Shown: positions 9,478-18,180, numbered from the stretch's first letter. The stretch: DNA of 64,000 nt from Aeromicrobium endophyticum (GCF_003586285.1 NZ_QUBR01000001.1:372001-436000); one strand, 5' to 3'. Made by a program: numbers and translations. The notes: generated by a model not told the origin, from the letters alone.

Positions 9478-10305
9478 TCAGCCCGCCAATCTGACGGTCA
9501 CGTTGGTGCCCCAGATCGCCATCGAGGCGAGCAGGTCGACGACGTTGATCGCCACGATCGAGGTGCGGATGGCCAGGCCCACGGCCACGCCGACGCCGGC
9601 CGGGCCGCCCGAGGCGTAGTAGCCGTAGTAGCAGTGGATCAAGATCACGACGATCGCGAAGATCAGCACCTTGGCGAACGACCACAGCACGTCGCTGGGT
9701 GGCAGGAAGGTGTTGAAGTAGTGGTCGTACGTGCCAGAGCTCTGCCCGTTGATCTGGGTGACCACCAGCCGGGTCGCGAAGTACGACGCCAGCAGCCCGA
9801 CGATGTAGAGCGGGACGACCGCGATGAGACCGGCGATGACGCGCGTGGTGACGAGGAAGGGCAGCGACGGGATGGCCATCGTCTCGAGGGCGTCGACCTC
9901 CTCGCTGATGCGCATGGCGCCCAGCTGGGCGGTGAATCCGCAGCCGACCGTGGCGGCGAGCGCGATGCCGGCGACGAGCGGAGCGATCTCGCGGGTGTTG
10001 AAGTAGGCCGAGATGAATCCGGTCAGCGCAGCCGTGCCGAGCTGGTCGAGGGCCGCATAGCCCTGGATGCCGACGGACGTGCCGGTGAAGAAGCACATCG
10101 CGGCGATGACGCCGATCGTCCCGCCGATGACGGCCAGCGAGCCGGAGCCCAAGGTGACCTCGGCCAGCAGGCGGAGCACCTCTTTCTTGTAGTTCTTGAC
10201 CGTGCGCGGGATCGACTTGACGACCCGGATGTAGAACAGCATCTGGCGCCCGAGGTTGTCGAGCGCACCGGCGGGCTTGGTGTAGATGGACGCGAAGCTG
10301 GCCAT
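9478..10305 (-). CDS. yrbEB: MlaE/YrbE family permease B
   Basis: This 275-residue integral membrane protein is of the MlaE permease family. It holds the family core GFTAQLGAMRISEEVDALE and later YDHYFNTFLPPSDVLWS and CYYGYYASGGPAGVG. Two starts are possible: GTG at 10314, overlapping the yrbEA stop as GTGA, or ATG at 10305. The AAGGGG sequence upstream lies only two bases from the GTG but eleven from the ATG, so the ATG is preferred. With YrbEA it forms the membrane part of the Mce importer, energised by MceG. Confidence 0.93.
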   Translation of the reverse strand: MASFASIYTKPAGALDNLGRQMLFYIRVVKSIPRTVKNYKKEVLRLLAEVTLGSGSLAVIGGTIGVIAAMCFFTGTSVGIQGYAALDQLGTAALTGFISAYFNTREIAPLVAGIALAATVGCGFTAQLGAMRISEEVDALETMAIPSLPFLVTTRVIAGLIAVVPLYIVGLLASYFATRLVVTQINGQSSGTYDHYFNTFLPPSDVLWSFAKVLIFAIVVILIHCYYGYYASGGPAGVGVAVGLAIRTSIVAINVVDLLASMAIWGTNVTVRLAG

Positions 10306-10310
10306 GACGA

Positions 10311-11087
10311 TCACATCCCCTTCGGCGGGACGAGCTGGATGTAGACCGCCGTGATGAAGAAGTTCACGACGAACAGCAGCGTGAAGGTGATGACGACCGC
10401 CTCGTTGACGGCATCGCCGACGCCCTTGGGGCCGCCCTTGGCGTTCATGCCCTTGTAGGACGCGACGATCGCCGCGAGGAAGCCGAAGATGAGGGCCTTG
10501 ACCATGCCCTGGTACATGTCGGGCAGCTGCGCGAGCGCCGTGAACGAGGCCAGGTAGGCACCGGGCGTGCCGTCCTGCAGCACCACGTTGAACACGTAGC
10601 CGCCTGCGACACCCACGACCGTCACGATGCCGTTGAGGAAGACCGCCACCAGCATCGTGGCGAGCACGCGGGGCACCACGAGCCGCTGGATGGGGTCGAT
10701 GCCCAGCACCATCATGGCGTCGAGCTCTTCGCGGATGCGGCGGGCGCCGAAGTCGGCGGCGATGGCCGAGCCGGCCGCGCCCGCGATGAGCAGGGCCGTC
10801 GCGATCGGACCGGCCTGCTGGACCACGGCCAGCACGGCTGCCGATCCCGTGAACGACTGGGCACCGAACTGCTTGATGAGCCCGCCGGTCTGCAGGGCGA
10901 TCACGGCGCCGAACGGGATGGCCACGAAGGCCGTCGGCACGATCGTGACCTTGACGATGAACCAGGCCTGGACCAGGAACTCCTTGAGCTGGAACGGCCG
11001 GCGGAACAGCGCCACGAGCACGTCGAGCGCGAAGGCGAACAGGTTGCCCGAGACCCTGGCGGGTCCCGTGACGATGCTGAGGCTCAC
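10311..11087 (-). CDS. yrbEA: MlaE/YrbE family permease A
   Basis: This 258-residue polytopic membrane protein carries the MlaE core GARRIREELDAMMVLGIDP and the C-terminal KGGPKGVGDAVNEAVV block. The GTG start at 11087 overlaps the mceG stop (GTGA). A longer in-frame extension exists, but its Arg/Pro-rich translation lies over the mceG C-terminus and looks like a shadow. It pairs with YrbEB as the permease of the lipid importer. Confidence 0.93.
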   Translation of the reverse strand: MSLSIVTGPARVSGNLFAFALDVLVALFRRPFQLKEFLVQAWFIVKVTIVPTAFVAIPFGAVIALQTGGLIKQFGAQSFTGSAAVLAVVQQAGPIATALLIAGAAGSAIAADFGARRIREELDAMMVLGIDPIQRLVVPRVLATMLVAVFLNGIVTVVGVAGGYVFNVVLQDGTPGAYLASFTALAQLPDMYQGMVKALIFGFLAAIVASYKGMNAKGGPKGVGDAVNEAVVITFTLLFVVNFFITAVYIQLVPPKGM

Positions 11088-12037
11088 GCTGTGACAGCCT
11101 GGTCGGCGTCGCGGGCGAACGAGCCCGGCGGCGGGGTGACGCCGTTGTCGCGGCACCACGCACCGGGATCGCGCTGACCGCGGCGGGGGCGTCCGTCGGA
11201 GGTCTCGAGCTGCAGCGGGACGGGCGGCAGCGCGGGCATCGCGATGCCGGCCTCGGAGGCCAGCTCGTCGGCGTCCTTCTCCTCGCTCATGCCGATCGGG
11301 CCGACGGTCTGCGCATTGAGGAACTGCGCCACGACGGGCTCCTCGGACGTCAGGAGCATCTCGCGCGGACCGAACATCGCCAGGTGCTTGTGGTAGAGCA
11401 GGCCGATGTTGTCGGGCACGCGACGTGCGGTGTTGATGTCGTGCGTGACGATCAGGAAGGTCGCGTCGATCTGCGCGTTGAGGTCGATGAACAGCTGGTT
11501 GATGTACGAGGTGCGCACGGGGTCGAGACCCGAGTCGGGCTCGTCGATCAGCAGGATCTCGGGGTCGAGCACCAGGGCACGGGCCAGGCCGGCGCGCTTG
11601 CGCATGCCGCCGGAGATCTCGCCGGGCAGCTTGCGCTCGGCACCCACCAGACCGGTCAGCTCCATCTTGTCCATGACGATGGTGCGGATCTCGGACTCGG
11701 ACTTGCGGGTGTGCTCGCGCAGCGGGAAGGCGACGTTGTCGTAGAGGTCCATCGAGCCGAACATCGCGCCGTCCTGGAACAGCACGCCGAAGAGCTTGCG
11801 GATCTCGTAGAGCTCTTTCTCCTTGCAGTTGGCGATGTCGACGCCCTCGATGAACACGTGACCCGAGTTGGGCTTGAGCAGACCGATGAGGGTCTTCAGG
11901 AACACGGACTTGCCCGTGCCCGACGGCCCGAGCATCACCGAGATCTCGCCGGCCGGAAGCGTCAACGTGACGTCGTTCCAGATCGTCTGGCTACCGAACT
12001 TCTTCGTCAGACCTTCGACGACGACTTCTACGCCCAC
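11084..12037 (-). CDS. mceG: Mce ATPase MceG/Mkl
   Basis: ABC ATPase of 317 residues with Walker A GPSGTGKS, signature ISGGMRKRAGLARAL, Walker B ILLIDEPDSGLDP and the switch His in IVTHD. The long C-terminal extension after the nucleotide-binding domain (about 70 residues, ending Pro-rich) is typical of MceG. The GTG start at 12037 is preferred to an ATG 12 codons upstream, because AAGGAGGG at 12045-12052 sits seven bases from the GTG. It heads the mce operon. In M. tuberculosis the orphan mceG (Rv0655) also lies between rplJL and rpoB, so the position seems ancestral. Confidence 0.94.
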   Translation of the reverse strand: MGVEVVVEGLTKKFGSQTIWNDVTLTLPAGEISVMLGPSGTGKSVFLKTLIGLLKPNSGHVFIEGVDIANCKEKELYEIRKLFGVLFQDGAMFGSMDLYDNVAFPLREHTRKSESEIRTIVMDKMELTGLVGAERKLPGEISGGMRKRAGLARALVLDPEILLIDEPDSGLDPVRTSYINQLFIDLNAQIDATFLIVTHDINTARRVPDNIGLLYHKHLAMFGPREMLLTSEEPVVAQFLNAQTVGPIGMSEEKDADELASEAGIAMPALPPVPLQLETSDGRPRRGQRDPGAWCRDNGVTPPPGSFARDADQAVTA

Positions 12038-12137
12038 GGACGGCCCCTCCTTGCTTCCCGCGGATGCCGGCAACGCCGGCAGGACTTACGACGCCTGCGA
12101 CAACGTGATCGCGGACACAGACACAACGAGACACACC

Positions 12138-12211
12138 ACCTGCGGTTACGCCTCTGTGTCCGATCGTGACTCACGAGTAACAATCGCGGACCTAGGGAAC
12201 ATACCGCAGGT
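12138..12211. promoter_or_regulatory. Inverted repeats upstream of the mce operon
   Basis: ACCTGCGGT (12138-12146) and ACCGCAGGT (12203-12211) form a perfect 9-base inverted repeat 56 bases apart. Between them lies an imperfect 7-2-7 palindrome GTGACTCACGAGTAAC (12166-12181, one mismatch). The region is about 130 bases upstream of the mceG start and is likely to contain the operon promoter and operator. No KstR-type box was recognised, and no clear -35/-10 pair could be chosen. Confidence 0.4.
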
Positions 12212-12252
12212 AACTCCGAGTCACAAACGTGACCGGGGTCACCGACAGATTA

Positions 12253-12267
12253 CGGGACGATCGTCCT
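12253..12267. repeat. 15-base palindromic element, copy 2
   Basis: Same CGGGACGATCGTCCT sequence as at 615-629, here in the upstream region of the mce operon. The core is the perfect palindrome GGACGATCGTCC. Confidence 0.5.
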
Positions 12268-12322
12268 GGGGGCTGGGCGAATCGACGATCGACACCGTCT
12301 CCGGCTGCGCCGGGCACGGCAA

Positions 12323-12352
12323 AGGGCGCCCCTTCCGAAGAAGAAGCGCCCT
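12323..12352 (-). terminator. Intrinsic terminator after rplL
   Basis: On the minus strand AGGGCGC...GCGCCCT forms a stem around a 16-base loop whose TTC/GAA ends can extend the pairing. A TTT follows at 12321-12323. It lies about 20 bases after the rplL stop and should separate the ribosomal operon from the mce operon. Confidence 0.7.
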
Positions 12353-12373
12353 GAGCGTGCAGTCAGCTACGTG

Positions 12374-12766
12374 TCACTTGACGGTGACGCTGGCGCCGGC
12401 GGCCTCGAGGGCCTCCTTGGCCTTGTCGGCAGCTTCCTTGTTGGCCTTCTCGAGGACGGGCTTCGGCGCACCCTCGACGAGGTCCTTGGCCTCCTTGAGT
12501 CCGAGACCGGTGATCGTGCGAACTTCCTTGATGACCTGGATCTTCTTCTCGCCGGCACCCTCGAGGATGACGTCGAACTCGTCCTGCTCGGAGGCGGCGT
12601 CGCCACCGGCAGCAGCGCCACCGGCGGCGGGAGCCGCGGCGACGGCAACAGGAGCGGCCGCGGTGACGTCGAACGTCTCCTCGAACTCCTTGACGAACTC
12701 GGAGAGCTCGATGAGGGTCATTTCCTTGAATGCGTCCAGCAGGTCGCTGGTGCTGAGCTTCGCCAT
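12374..12766 (-). CDS. rplL: Ribosomal protein bL12 (L7/L12)
   Basis: This 130-residue protein has the bL12 architecture: an N-terminal dimerisation domain ([18 protein letters not shown]), an Ala/Gly hinge (about residues 35-55), and the C-terminal factor-binding domain with [27 protein letters not shown], listed here in two parts ([27 protein letters not shown]). It forms the ribosomal stalk with L10. It lies 55 bases after rplJ, in the usual order. Confidence 0.98.
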   Translation of the reverse strand: MAKLSTSDLLDAFKEMTLIELSEFVKEFEETFDVTAAAPVAVAAAPAAGGAAAGGDAASEQDEFDVILEGAGEKKIQVIKEVRTITGLGLKEAKDLVEGAPKPVLEKANKEAADKAKEALEAAGASVTVK

Positions 12767-12820
12767 GGTGGCGTCCTTCCGTTATGAGACCCCGAGGGGG
12801 TCCCGATGTGAATCGGGCGT

Positions 12821-13486
12821 TCAGCCCTCGGACGTCTCGGCGTCGGCAGACGCTTCGACAGGAGCGGCGTCGGCGGGTGCCTCGGCCGGGGAATCGGTCG
12901 CCTCGTCGGCCACGGGGGCCTCCTCGGCGGCTCCGGCGACGGGCTCGGGGCCCGCTGCCAGGATCGACGGGTCGTCTGCGGCCTTCGCCTGCAGGGCACC
13001 CAGCACACGGGCGGCCTGCGACAGCGGGGCGGCGAACAGCGACGCTGCGCCGGACAGGCTGGCCTTCATGCCACCTGCGAGCTTGGCGAGGAGGACCTCG
13101 CGCGACTCGAGGTCGGCCAGCTTGTTGATCTCCTCAGCGGAGAGGATCTTCCCGTCGAGGAAGCCTCCCTTGATGATGAGGGGGGTGTTGCCCTTCGCGA
13201 AGTCACGCAGACTCTTCGCTGCCAGCACCGGATCGCCCTTGATGAAGGCGATCGCGGTCGGACCGACGAGCAGCTCGTTGTCGAGCTCCACACCTGCGTC
13301 CTTGGCGGCGATCTTGGTGAGCGTGTTCTTGGCGACGGCATAGTGCACGTCCTCACCGAGCGAGCGCCGCAGTTCCTGCAGCTGCTTCACGGTGAGACCG
13401 CGGTACTCGGTGAGAACTGCGCCGCTCGACTCACGGAAATTGTCTGCGAGCTCGGCAACGGCGGCAATCTTTTCCGCGTTGACCAT
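12821..13486 (-). CDS. rplJ: Ribosomal protein uL10
   Basis: This 221-residue protein starts at ATG 13486 with a strong GGAAGGAG site directly upstream. The N-terminal domain shows [20 protein letters not shown] and [11 protein letters not shown], and the C-terminal part binds L12 dimers. A longer than usual acidic Ala/Glu/Pro tail (about 45 residues) follows. It is probably autoregulated through the leader at 13487-13710. Confidence 0.97.
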   Translation of the reverse strand: MVNAEKIAAVAELADNFRESSGAVLTEYRGLTVKQLQELRRSLGEDVHYAVAKNTLTKIAAKDAGVELDNELLVGPTAIAFIKGDPVLAAKSLRDFAKGNTPLIIKGGFLDGKILSAEEINKLADLESREVLLAKLAGGMKASLSGAASLFAAPLSQAARVLGALQAKAADDPSILAAGPEPVAGAAEEAPVADEATDSPAEAPADAAPVEASADAETSEG

Positions 13487-13710
13487 GGGTCTCCTTCCAG
13501 CACATGGGTCCGTACCTCGACTGCGATCCCATGTGCGTACACGGGCCCGACACGAAGAAACGTCCCGGGCACAGGGCCACGGGACGCTATTGCTGCATCT
13601 GGTTCGTGATCCTGCGCGGGCCGCCCCTTCGGGCGCTTCGAGCGACTCGTGAGTCGCCAGCCAGCGGTCTTCGGCAGTTCCAGGATAGGGCACGGGCACC
13701 TCGCGACCAA
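13487..13710 (-). ncRNA. L10 leader (rplJL autoregulatory mRNA leader)
   Basis: The minus-strand leader contains CTGCCGAAGACCGCTGGCTG (about 13658-13678), which resembles the conserved L10-binding kink-turn core of actinobacterial rplJ leaders. Downstream are the hairpin at 13561-13586 and a perfect 8-base inverted repeat CACATGGG/CCCATGTG (13501-13508 and 13528-13535) directly before the rplJ ribosome site. L10(L12) binding to such leaders represses rplJL. The exact ends are estimates. Confidence 0.7.
13554..13586 (-). terminator. Attenuator-like hairpin in the L10 leader
   Basis: CGTCCCG and CGGGACG (13580-13586 and 13561-13567) pair around a short loop with a GGC/GCC extension. They are followed on the minus strand by TTTCTTC, so the structure looks like an intrinsic terminator inside the leader. 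It could let L10 control premature termination rather than only translation. Confidence 0.55.
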
Positions 13711-13774
13711 ATCGCGTCGGGTGACAGAACACCATGGGGCCGTGGGAATCCGGTGGCCGTGCGCGCCCGGACGA

Positions 13775-13810
13775 CGACGCCCCCGCAGCCGGACGGCTGC
13801 GGGGGCGTCG
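13775..13810 (-). terminator. Intrinsic terminator after rplA
   Basis: A perfect 16-base stem CGACGCCCCCGCAGCC with a GGAC loop lies 11 bases after the rplA stop. No long T-run follows, which is common in G+C-rich actinobacteria. It should separate rplKA from rplJL. Confidence 0.75.
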
Positions 13811-13821
13811 ATCGGGAGGTG

Positions 13822-14535
13822 TCAGGCCTCGTCGACCGCGTAGCTCTTGGTGCGGCTCGGGTCGACCGGGACGCCGGGACCGTTGGTCGTGGAGACCGTG
13901 ATCTTCTTGACGTAGCGGCCCTTCGAGCTGGCCGGCTTGATGCGCAGGATCTCGTCGAGCGCGGCGCCGTAGTTCTCGGCGAGCTGCTCGGCCGAGAACG
14001 AGGCCTTGCCGATCACGAAGTGCAGGTTGGCGTGACGATCGACGCGGAACTCGATCTTGCCGCCCTTGATGTCGCCGACGGCCTTGGCCACGTCGGGCGT
14101 GACGGTGCCGGTCTTGGGGTTCGGCATCAGGTTGCGCGGGCCGAGCACGCGGCCCAGGCGACCGACCTTGCCCATCATGTCGGGCGTCGCGACGACGGCG
14201 TCGAAGTCGAGCCATCCGCCGTTGACCTTGTCGACCAGCTCGTCGGCACCGACGAAGTCGGCGCCGGCCTCACGAGCGGCATCGGCGTTGGCGCCGGTGG
14301 CGAAGACCAGGACCCGTGCGGTCTTGCCCGTGCCGTGCGGAAGGTTGACGGTGCCGCGCACCATCTGGTCGGCCTTGCGGGGATCGACGCCGAGGCGGAC
14401 CGAGACGTCGACGGTGGAGTCGTAGTTCTTGCTGCCCGACTCCTTGGCCAGCGTCGTCGCCTGCAGGGGCGAGTAGAGGCTGTCCTTGTCGATCTTCTCG
14501 GCGACCTGGCGGTACGCCTTGCTGTGCTGTGCCAT
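13822..14535 (-). CDS. rplA: Ribosomal protein uL1
   Basis: The 237-residue protein starts [15 protein letters not shown] and holds the L1 blocks [24 protein letters not shown] (two halves) and [21 protein letters not shown]. It ends after the [11 protein letters not shown] segment. It binds 23S rRNA at the L1 stalk. The partner gene rplK lies 98 bases upstream. Confidence 0.98.
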   Translation of the reverse strand: MAQHSKAYRQVAEKIDKDSLYSPLQATTLAKESGSKNYDSTVDVSVRLGVDPRKADQMVRGTVNLPHGTGKTARVLVFATGANADAAREAGADFVGADELVDKVNGGWLDFDAVVATPDMMGKVGRLGRVLGPRNLMPNPKTGTVTPDVAKAVGDIKGGKIEFRVDRHANLHFVIGKASFSAEQLAENYGAALDEILRIKPASSKGRYVKKITVSTTNGPGVPVDPSRTKSYAVDEA

Positions 14536-14633
14536 CTCTGGTGTTCCTTCTTGGTGTGGACCAGTCGTGGTCTGTGCGGGCCCAGCCGGCCCTGCCACTA
14601 GTGGTGCGGTGTGTGGTGCAGGTGGAGCGGACG

Positions 14634-15062
14634 TCAGTCCGTCGTGACGCCCATCGAGCGCGCGGTGCCCTCGACGATCTTCATGGCGGCGTCGATGTCG
14701 GTCGCGTTCAGGTCGGGCAGCTTGGTCGTGGCGATCTCGCGGATCTGGTCCTTCGAGATCTTGCCGACCTTGTCCGTGTGCGGGACGGCCGAACCCTTCT
14801 GCAGACCGGCGGCCTTCTTGATCAGCTCGGCCGCGGGCGGCGTCTTGGTGATGAAGCTGAACGTGCGGTCCTCGTAGATCGTGATCTCGACCGGGACGAC
14901 GTTTCCGCGCATGGCTTCCGTGGCCGCGTTGTAGGCCTTGCAGAACTCCATGATGTTGACGCCGTGGGGGCCGAGCGCGGTACCGACGGGCGGTGCCGGG
15001 TTGGCCATACCGGCCTGCAGCTGCACCTTGACGATGGCTGCGACTTTCTTCTTGGGAGGCAT
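14634..15062 (-). CDS. rplK: Ribosomal protein uL11
   Basis: This 142-residue protein shows the L11 N-terminal domain ([35 protein letters not shown]) and the RNA-binding C-terminal domain ending in [11 protein letters not shown]. It binds the GTPase-associated region of 23S rRNA. It follows nusG, the standard order. Confidence 0.98.
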   Translation of the reverse strand: MPPKKKVAAIVKVQLQAGMANPAPPVGTALGPHGVNIMEFCKAYNAATEAMRGNVVPVEITIYEDRTFSFITKTPPAAELIKKAAGLQKGSAVPHTDKVGKISKDQIREIATTKLPDLNATDIDAAMKIVEGTARSMGVTTD

Positions 15063-15125
15063 TTCTCGGGTCCTTGACTTGTAGCGGTAGAGCGATGAGT
15101 GGTGCTGATGGCGCGTGCGGTCTGC

Positions 15126-15947
15126 TCAGACCTTCTGGATCTGGGTGAAGCTGAGCTCGACCGGAGTCTCGCGACCGAAGATCTCCACGAGGGCCTTGAC
15201 CCTCTGTGCGTCGATGTTGATCTCGGTGATGGTCGCGTGCAGCGTGGCGAACGGTCCATCGACGACCATGACGGAGTCGGCGACGGCGAAGTCGGAGAAC
15301 TCGACCTTGGCGGCCTTCGTCTGCTGCTGATCGGGGGCGTCGGCCGCAGTTGCGACCTCGGCCTCCACTGCCGGGGCGAGCATGCTCTCGACCTCGGCAA
15401 GACTGAGGGGGACGGGCTGGTGGGAGTTGCCCACGAAGCCCGTGACCGACGGGGTGTGGCGAACGACGCCCCACGACTCGTCGGTGAGGTCCATGCGGAC
15501 CAGGACGTAGCCGGGCAGGACGGTGCGCTTGACGAGCTTGCGCTGGCCGTTCTTGATCTCGGCGACCTCTTCGGTCGGCACGACGACCTCGAAGATGTAG
15601 TCCTCGGCGTTGAGCGAGGTGACGCGGTTCTCGAGGTTGGACTTCACGCGCTTCTCCATGCCGGAGTACGTGTGGACGACGTACCAGTCGCCGATCTGGT
15701 TGTGCAGACGGTCCTTGAACTCCTGCAGCGCGTCGACCACGGGCTCCTCGGCGTCGTCGGCCGAGGCCTCGTCGTCGCCCTCGGCGTCGTCGGCCGAGGC
15801 CTCGATCGCGTCGTCGTCGCTGACGACGGGCTCGGCGTCCTCGGTCGCGTCGACCACGTCGGTCTCCTCGACGGGTGCGTCGGGCGCGTCGACGTCGGAC
15901 GAGTCGTCCGTCTGCTCGTCGACGTTCTCTTCGTAACCTTGAGTCAC
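15126..15947 (-). CDS. nusG: Transcription termination/antitermination factor NusG
   Basis: At 273 residues it is long for NusG because of an acidic N-terminal extension of about 85 residues (rich in Asp, Glu, Ala and Val), typical of actinobacteria. The NGN domain begins near [19 protein letters not shown]. The KOW region ([17 protein letters not shown]) is at the C-terminus. A linker of about 25 residues rich in Ala/Val/Glu and PDQQQTK separates the two domains. NusG couples RNA polymerase to Rho or to the ribosome. It lies 58 bases downstream of secE. Confidence 0.97.
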   Translation of the reverse strand: MTQGYEENVDEQTDDSSDVDAPDAPVEETDVVDATEDAEPVVSDDDAIEASADDAEGDDEASADDAEEPVVDALQEFKDRLHNQIGDWYVVHTYSGMEKRVKSNLENRVTSLNAEDYIFEVVVPTEEVAEIKNGQRKLVKRTVLPGYVLVRMDLTDESWGVVRHTPSVTGFVGNSHQPVPLSLAEVESMLAPAVEAEVATAADAPDQQQTKAAKVEFSDFAVADSVMVVDGPFATLHATITEINIDAQRVKALVEIFGRETPVELSFTQIQKV

Positions 15948-16005
15948 TGTGATCCTTTGATGCGGGTGGGTGCCGTGAGGCAGGTGTGCGGGGCGTCGGC
16001 CCCGG

Positions 16006-16227
16006 CTAGGCGAAGATCTTGAACGACAGCTGGCCGAAGCCGTAGTCGAGTCCTGCGACGATCGCCATCATGACGAGCACGAACACCAGGACGACCCAGA
16101 AGTAGTTGATGACCTGCGGACGCGTGGGCCAGACGACCTTGCGCAGCTCGGCGATCACCTGACGGTAGAACGTGATCGGCGACGTGCGTTTGCCGGACGT
16201 GCCGGCCAGCTCGTGACGGTCGCTCAC
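16006..16227 (-). CDS. secE: Preprotein translocase subunit SecE
   Basis: The GTG start at 16227 with AAGGAGT just upstream gives 73 residues. The protein has the conserved amphipathic segment [16 protein letters not shown] and one membrane helix ([21 protein letters not shown]). SecE is the essential clamp of the SecYEG translocon. A longer in-frame extension would run toward the tRNA and is rejected. Confidence 0.95.
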   Translation of the reverse strand: MSDRHELAGTSGKRTSPITFYRQVIAELRKVVWPTRPQVINYFWVVLVFVLVMMAIVAGLDYGFGQLSFKIFA

Positions 16228-16305
16228 GGGACTCCTTCGTACTTCTCGTCGTGTCGCAGCGTGGTCGTGCTGCTCGTGGTCGTGCGGTGTTCTGGTGCTG
16301 TGTCG

Positions 16306-16378
16306 CAGGGCACGAGGGACTTGAACCCCCAACCTTCGGTTTTGGAGACCGATGCTCTGCCAGTTGAGCTAGTGCCCT
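16306..16378 (-). tRNA. tRNA-Trp (CCA anticodon)
   Basis: 73 nt with a complete cloverleaf: acceptor AGGGCAC/GTGCCCT, D-arm GCTCAACTGGCAGAGC, anticodon loop CTCCAAA (CCA), T-arm GGGGGTTCAAGTCCCTC, discriminator G. The 3' CCA is not encoded. It lies immediately upstream of secE and is probably cotranscribed with it. Confidence 0.97.
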
Positions 16379-16428
16379 CAGTCAATTTCGCTCGTCGCCG
16401 GACCCACGTGCGGGCATGACGATTGAGA

Positions 16429-16440
16429 GTGAATATTCAC
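16429..16440. promoter_or_regulatory. Palindrome GTGAATATTCAC between tRNA-Trp and add
   Basis: A perfect 12-base A+T-rich palindrome in an otherwise G+C-rich divergent region. On the minus strand a TACACT box (about 16450-16455) upstream could serve the tRNA-Trp/secE transcript. This is a regulatory candidate only. Confidence 0.35.
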
Positions 16441-16526
16441 CGGTCCGCCCAGTGTACGTGGTGCGACGTGGCCCCGTCGAACCGAGGCGCGGTGAGCGCC
16501 GGCGGGCGGGCTGGCAGGATGGCCGG

Positions 16527-17615
16527 ATGGAGCAGGGGCAGATGCGCGACCACAGCGGCGACGCTCCCGAGGTGGCGACCAGCCCCGATGCATCGCGGCC
16601 CCTGGCGCGACTGCCCAAGGCCCACCTGCACCTGCACTTCACGGGGTCGATGCGCCACGGCACGCTGGTCGAGCTGGCCGAGCGCGACGGCATCCGCCTG
16701 CCCAGCTCGCTGACCGACGAGTGGCCGCCCGAGCTCAGCACCATGGACGAGAAGGGCTGGTTCCGCTTCCAGCGGCTCTACGACGTCGCGCGGTCGGTGC
16801 TGCGCACCGAGGACGACGTGCGCCGCCTGGTGCTCGAGGCGGCGCTCGACGACGCGGCCGACGGCTCGGTCTGGACCGAGATCCAGGTCGACCCCTCGGG
16901 CTACGGCGCCCGGTTCGGCGGCATCACGGCGTTCACCGACCTGGTCATCGACGCGGTGCGCGAGGCCGGCGAGAAGGCCGGCATCGGCATGGGCCTGGTC
17001 GTCGCGGCCAACCGCACGCGGCACCCCCTCGACGCGCGGACGCTCGCCCGTCTGGCCGCGCAGTACGCCGGCCGCGGCGTGATCGGGTTCGGGCTGTCCA
17101 ACGACGAGCGCCGCGGCGACACGACCGCCTTCGGACCGGCCTTCGCGATCGCCGAGCGGGCTGGGCTGGCGCTCGTGCCCCACGGCGGCGAGCTGCGCGG
17201 CCCGGCCCACGTCACCCAGTGCCTCGACCACCTGCACCCCCACCGCCTGGGGCACGGTGTGCGCGCGGCCGAGAGCGAGGCCGTGCTCGACCGCCTGGCC
17301 ACCAGCGGGGTCGCCCTCGAGGTGTGCCCCACGTCCAACGTGTCGCTCGGCGTCTACGCGACCCTCGAGGAGGTGCCGGTGCGCACGCTCACCGCGGCCG
17401 GCATCGACGTCGCCCTGGGTGCCGACGACCCGCTGCTGTTCGGCTCGCGCCTCGGTGGCCAGTACGCGGTCCTGCGGGCCGCCCAGGACTTCAGCGACGC
17501 CGAGCTCGCCGAGCTGGCCCGCATGTCCATCCGCCGGTCGTACGCGCCGTCCGACCTCGTGAACGGCGCTCTCTCGCGCGTCGACGCGTGGCTGGACGCT
17601 CCCGCGGGGCGGTAG
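16527..17615 (+). CDS. add: Adenosine deaminase family protein
   Basis: This 362-residue TIM-barrel amidohydrolase converts adenosine to inosine in purine salvage. Metal-site residues are visible in LPKAHLHLHFTGSM (HxH), in the HGGE segment (LVPHGGELRGP), in HRLGHGVRAAE and in LGADDPLLFG. The HFTGS form replaces the HLDG of classical Add, as in the alternative actinobacterial group. The ATG at 16527 is chosen because the upstream codons translate to an Arg-rich run. It is divergent from tRNA-Trp. Confidence 0.88.
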   Translation: MEQGQMRDHSGDAPEVATSPDASRPLARLPKAHLHLHFTGSMRHGTLVELAERDGIRLPSSLTDEWPPELSTMDEKGWFRFQRLYDVARSVLRTEDDVRRLVLEAALDDAADGSVWTEIQVDPSGYGARFGGITAFTDLVIDAVREAGEKAGIGMGLVVAANRTRHPLDARTLARLAAQYAGRGVIGFGLSNDERRGDTTAFGPAFAIAERAGLALVPHGGELRGPAHVTQCLDHLHPHRLGHGVRAAESEAVLDRLATSGVALEVCPTSNVSLGVYATLEEVPVRTLTAAGIDVALGADDPLLFGSRLGGQYAVLRAAQDFSDAELAELARMSIRRSYAPSDLVNGALSRVDAWLDAPAGR

Positions 17616-17670
17616 CGACGGGCGCCGCCGAGGCGCGACCGCTGAGCGCCTCCTGTGCGAGGCTGTCGCC

Positions 17671-18180
17671 ATGAGCGAGACACCCCCGCCCGGCGGGCCG
17701 TCGTCCCCCGAGCACCAGCCCAACTGGGGCTCGGCGTACCCGCCGCCCCAGCACGGTGCCGGCCAGGGCGCGACGCCCCCGCCCGGCTACTACTACCCGT
17801 ACCCCGTGCCGCCCAAGCACACCGACGCCACGACGTCGATGGTCATGGGCATCGTCGCGGTCGCCGGCCTGTTCGTCTGCGGCATCCCGGTGCTCATGGC
17901 GCCGTTCGCCTGGTACCTCGGCGCCAAGGCCGAGCGCGAGATCGACGCGAGCGCGGGGGCGCTGAGCGGACGGAGCGAGGCGACCGCCGGAAAGGTGCTC
18001 GGCATCGTCGGCACGGCGCTGCTGGCCCTGGCCGTCGCGGGCATCGTGCTGCTCGTCGTGCTGACGTACACCCAGCCCGACTTCTGGGACGACGACAGCA
18101 GCTACGACTCGGTGCTGGGGGCGCTGCTGTCGAGCGTGCAGCCGACCAGCACGGGCTCGTTGACCAGCGTGATGCCGTAG
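17671..18180 (+). CDS. DUF4190-type membrane protein
   Basis: This 169-residue protein has a Pro/Tyr/Gly-rich cytoplasmic N-terminus (residues 1-50) and two membrane helices (about 57-80 and 107-130). The segment LGAKAEREIDAS between them is typical of DUF4190 proteins. The function is unknown. The last about 26 codons run antisense into murB: the two convergent genes overlap by 79 bases, so the final residues may be a recent extension. Confidence 0.75.
   Translation: MSETPPPGGPSSPEHQPNWGSAYPPPQHGAGQGATPPPGYYYPYPVPPKHTDATTSMVMGIVAVAGLFVCGIPVLMAPFAWYLGAKAEREIDASAGALSGRSEATAGKVLGIVGTALLALAVAGIVLLVVLTYTQPDFWDDDSSYDSVLGALLSSVQPTSTGSLTSVMP

Noticed and set aside
9478..11163. A single 561-residue frame covering both YrbE regions
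   Set aside because: Its first half is an Arg/Ala/Pro-rich shadow of yrbEA in another frame; only the part from 10305 is coding.
12074..12322. KstR-type operator for the mce operon
   Set aside because: The AACNNGTT core with A/T flanks was not found in this region.
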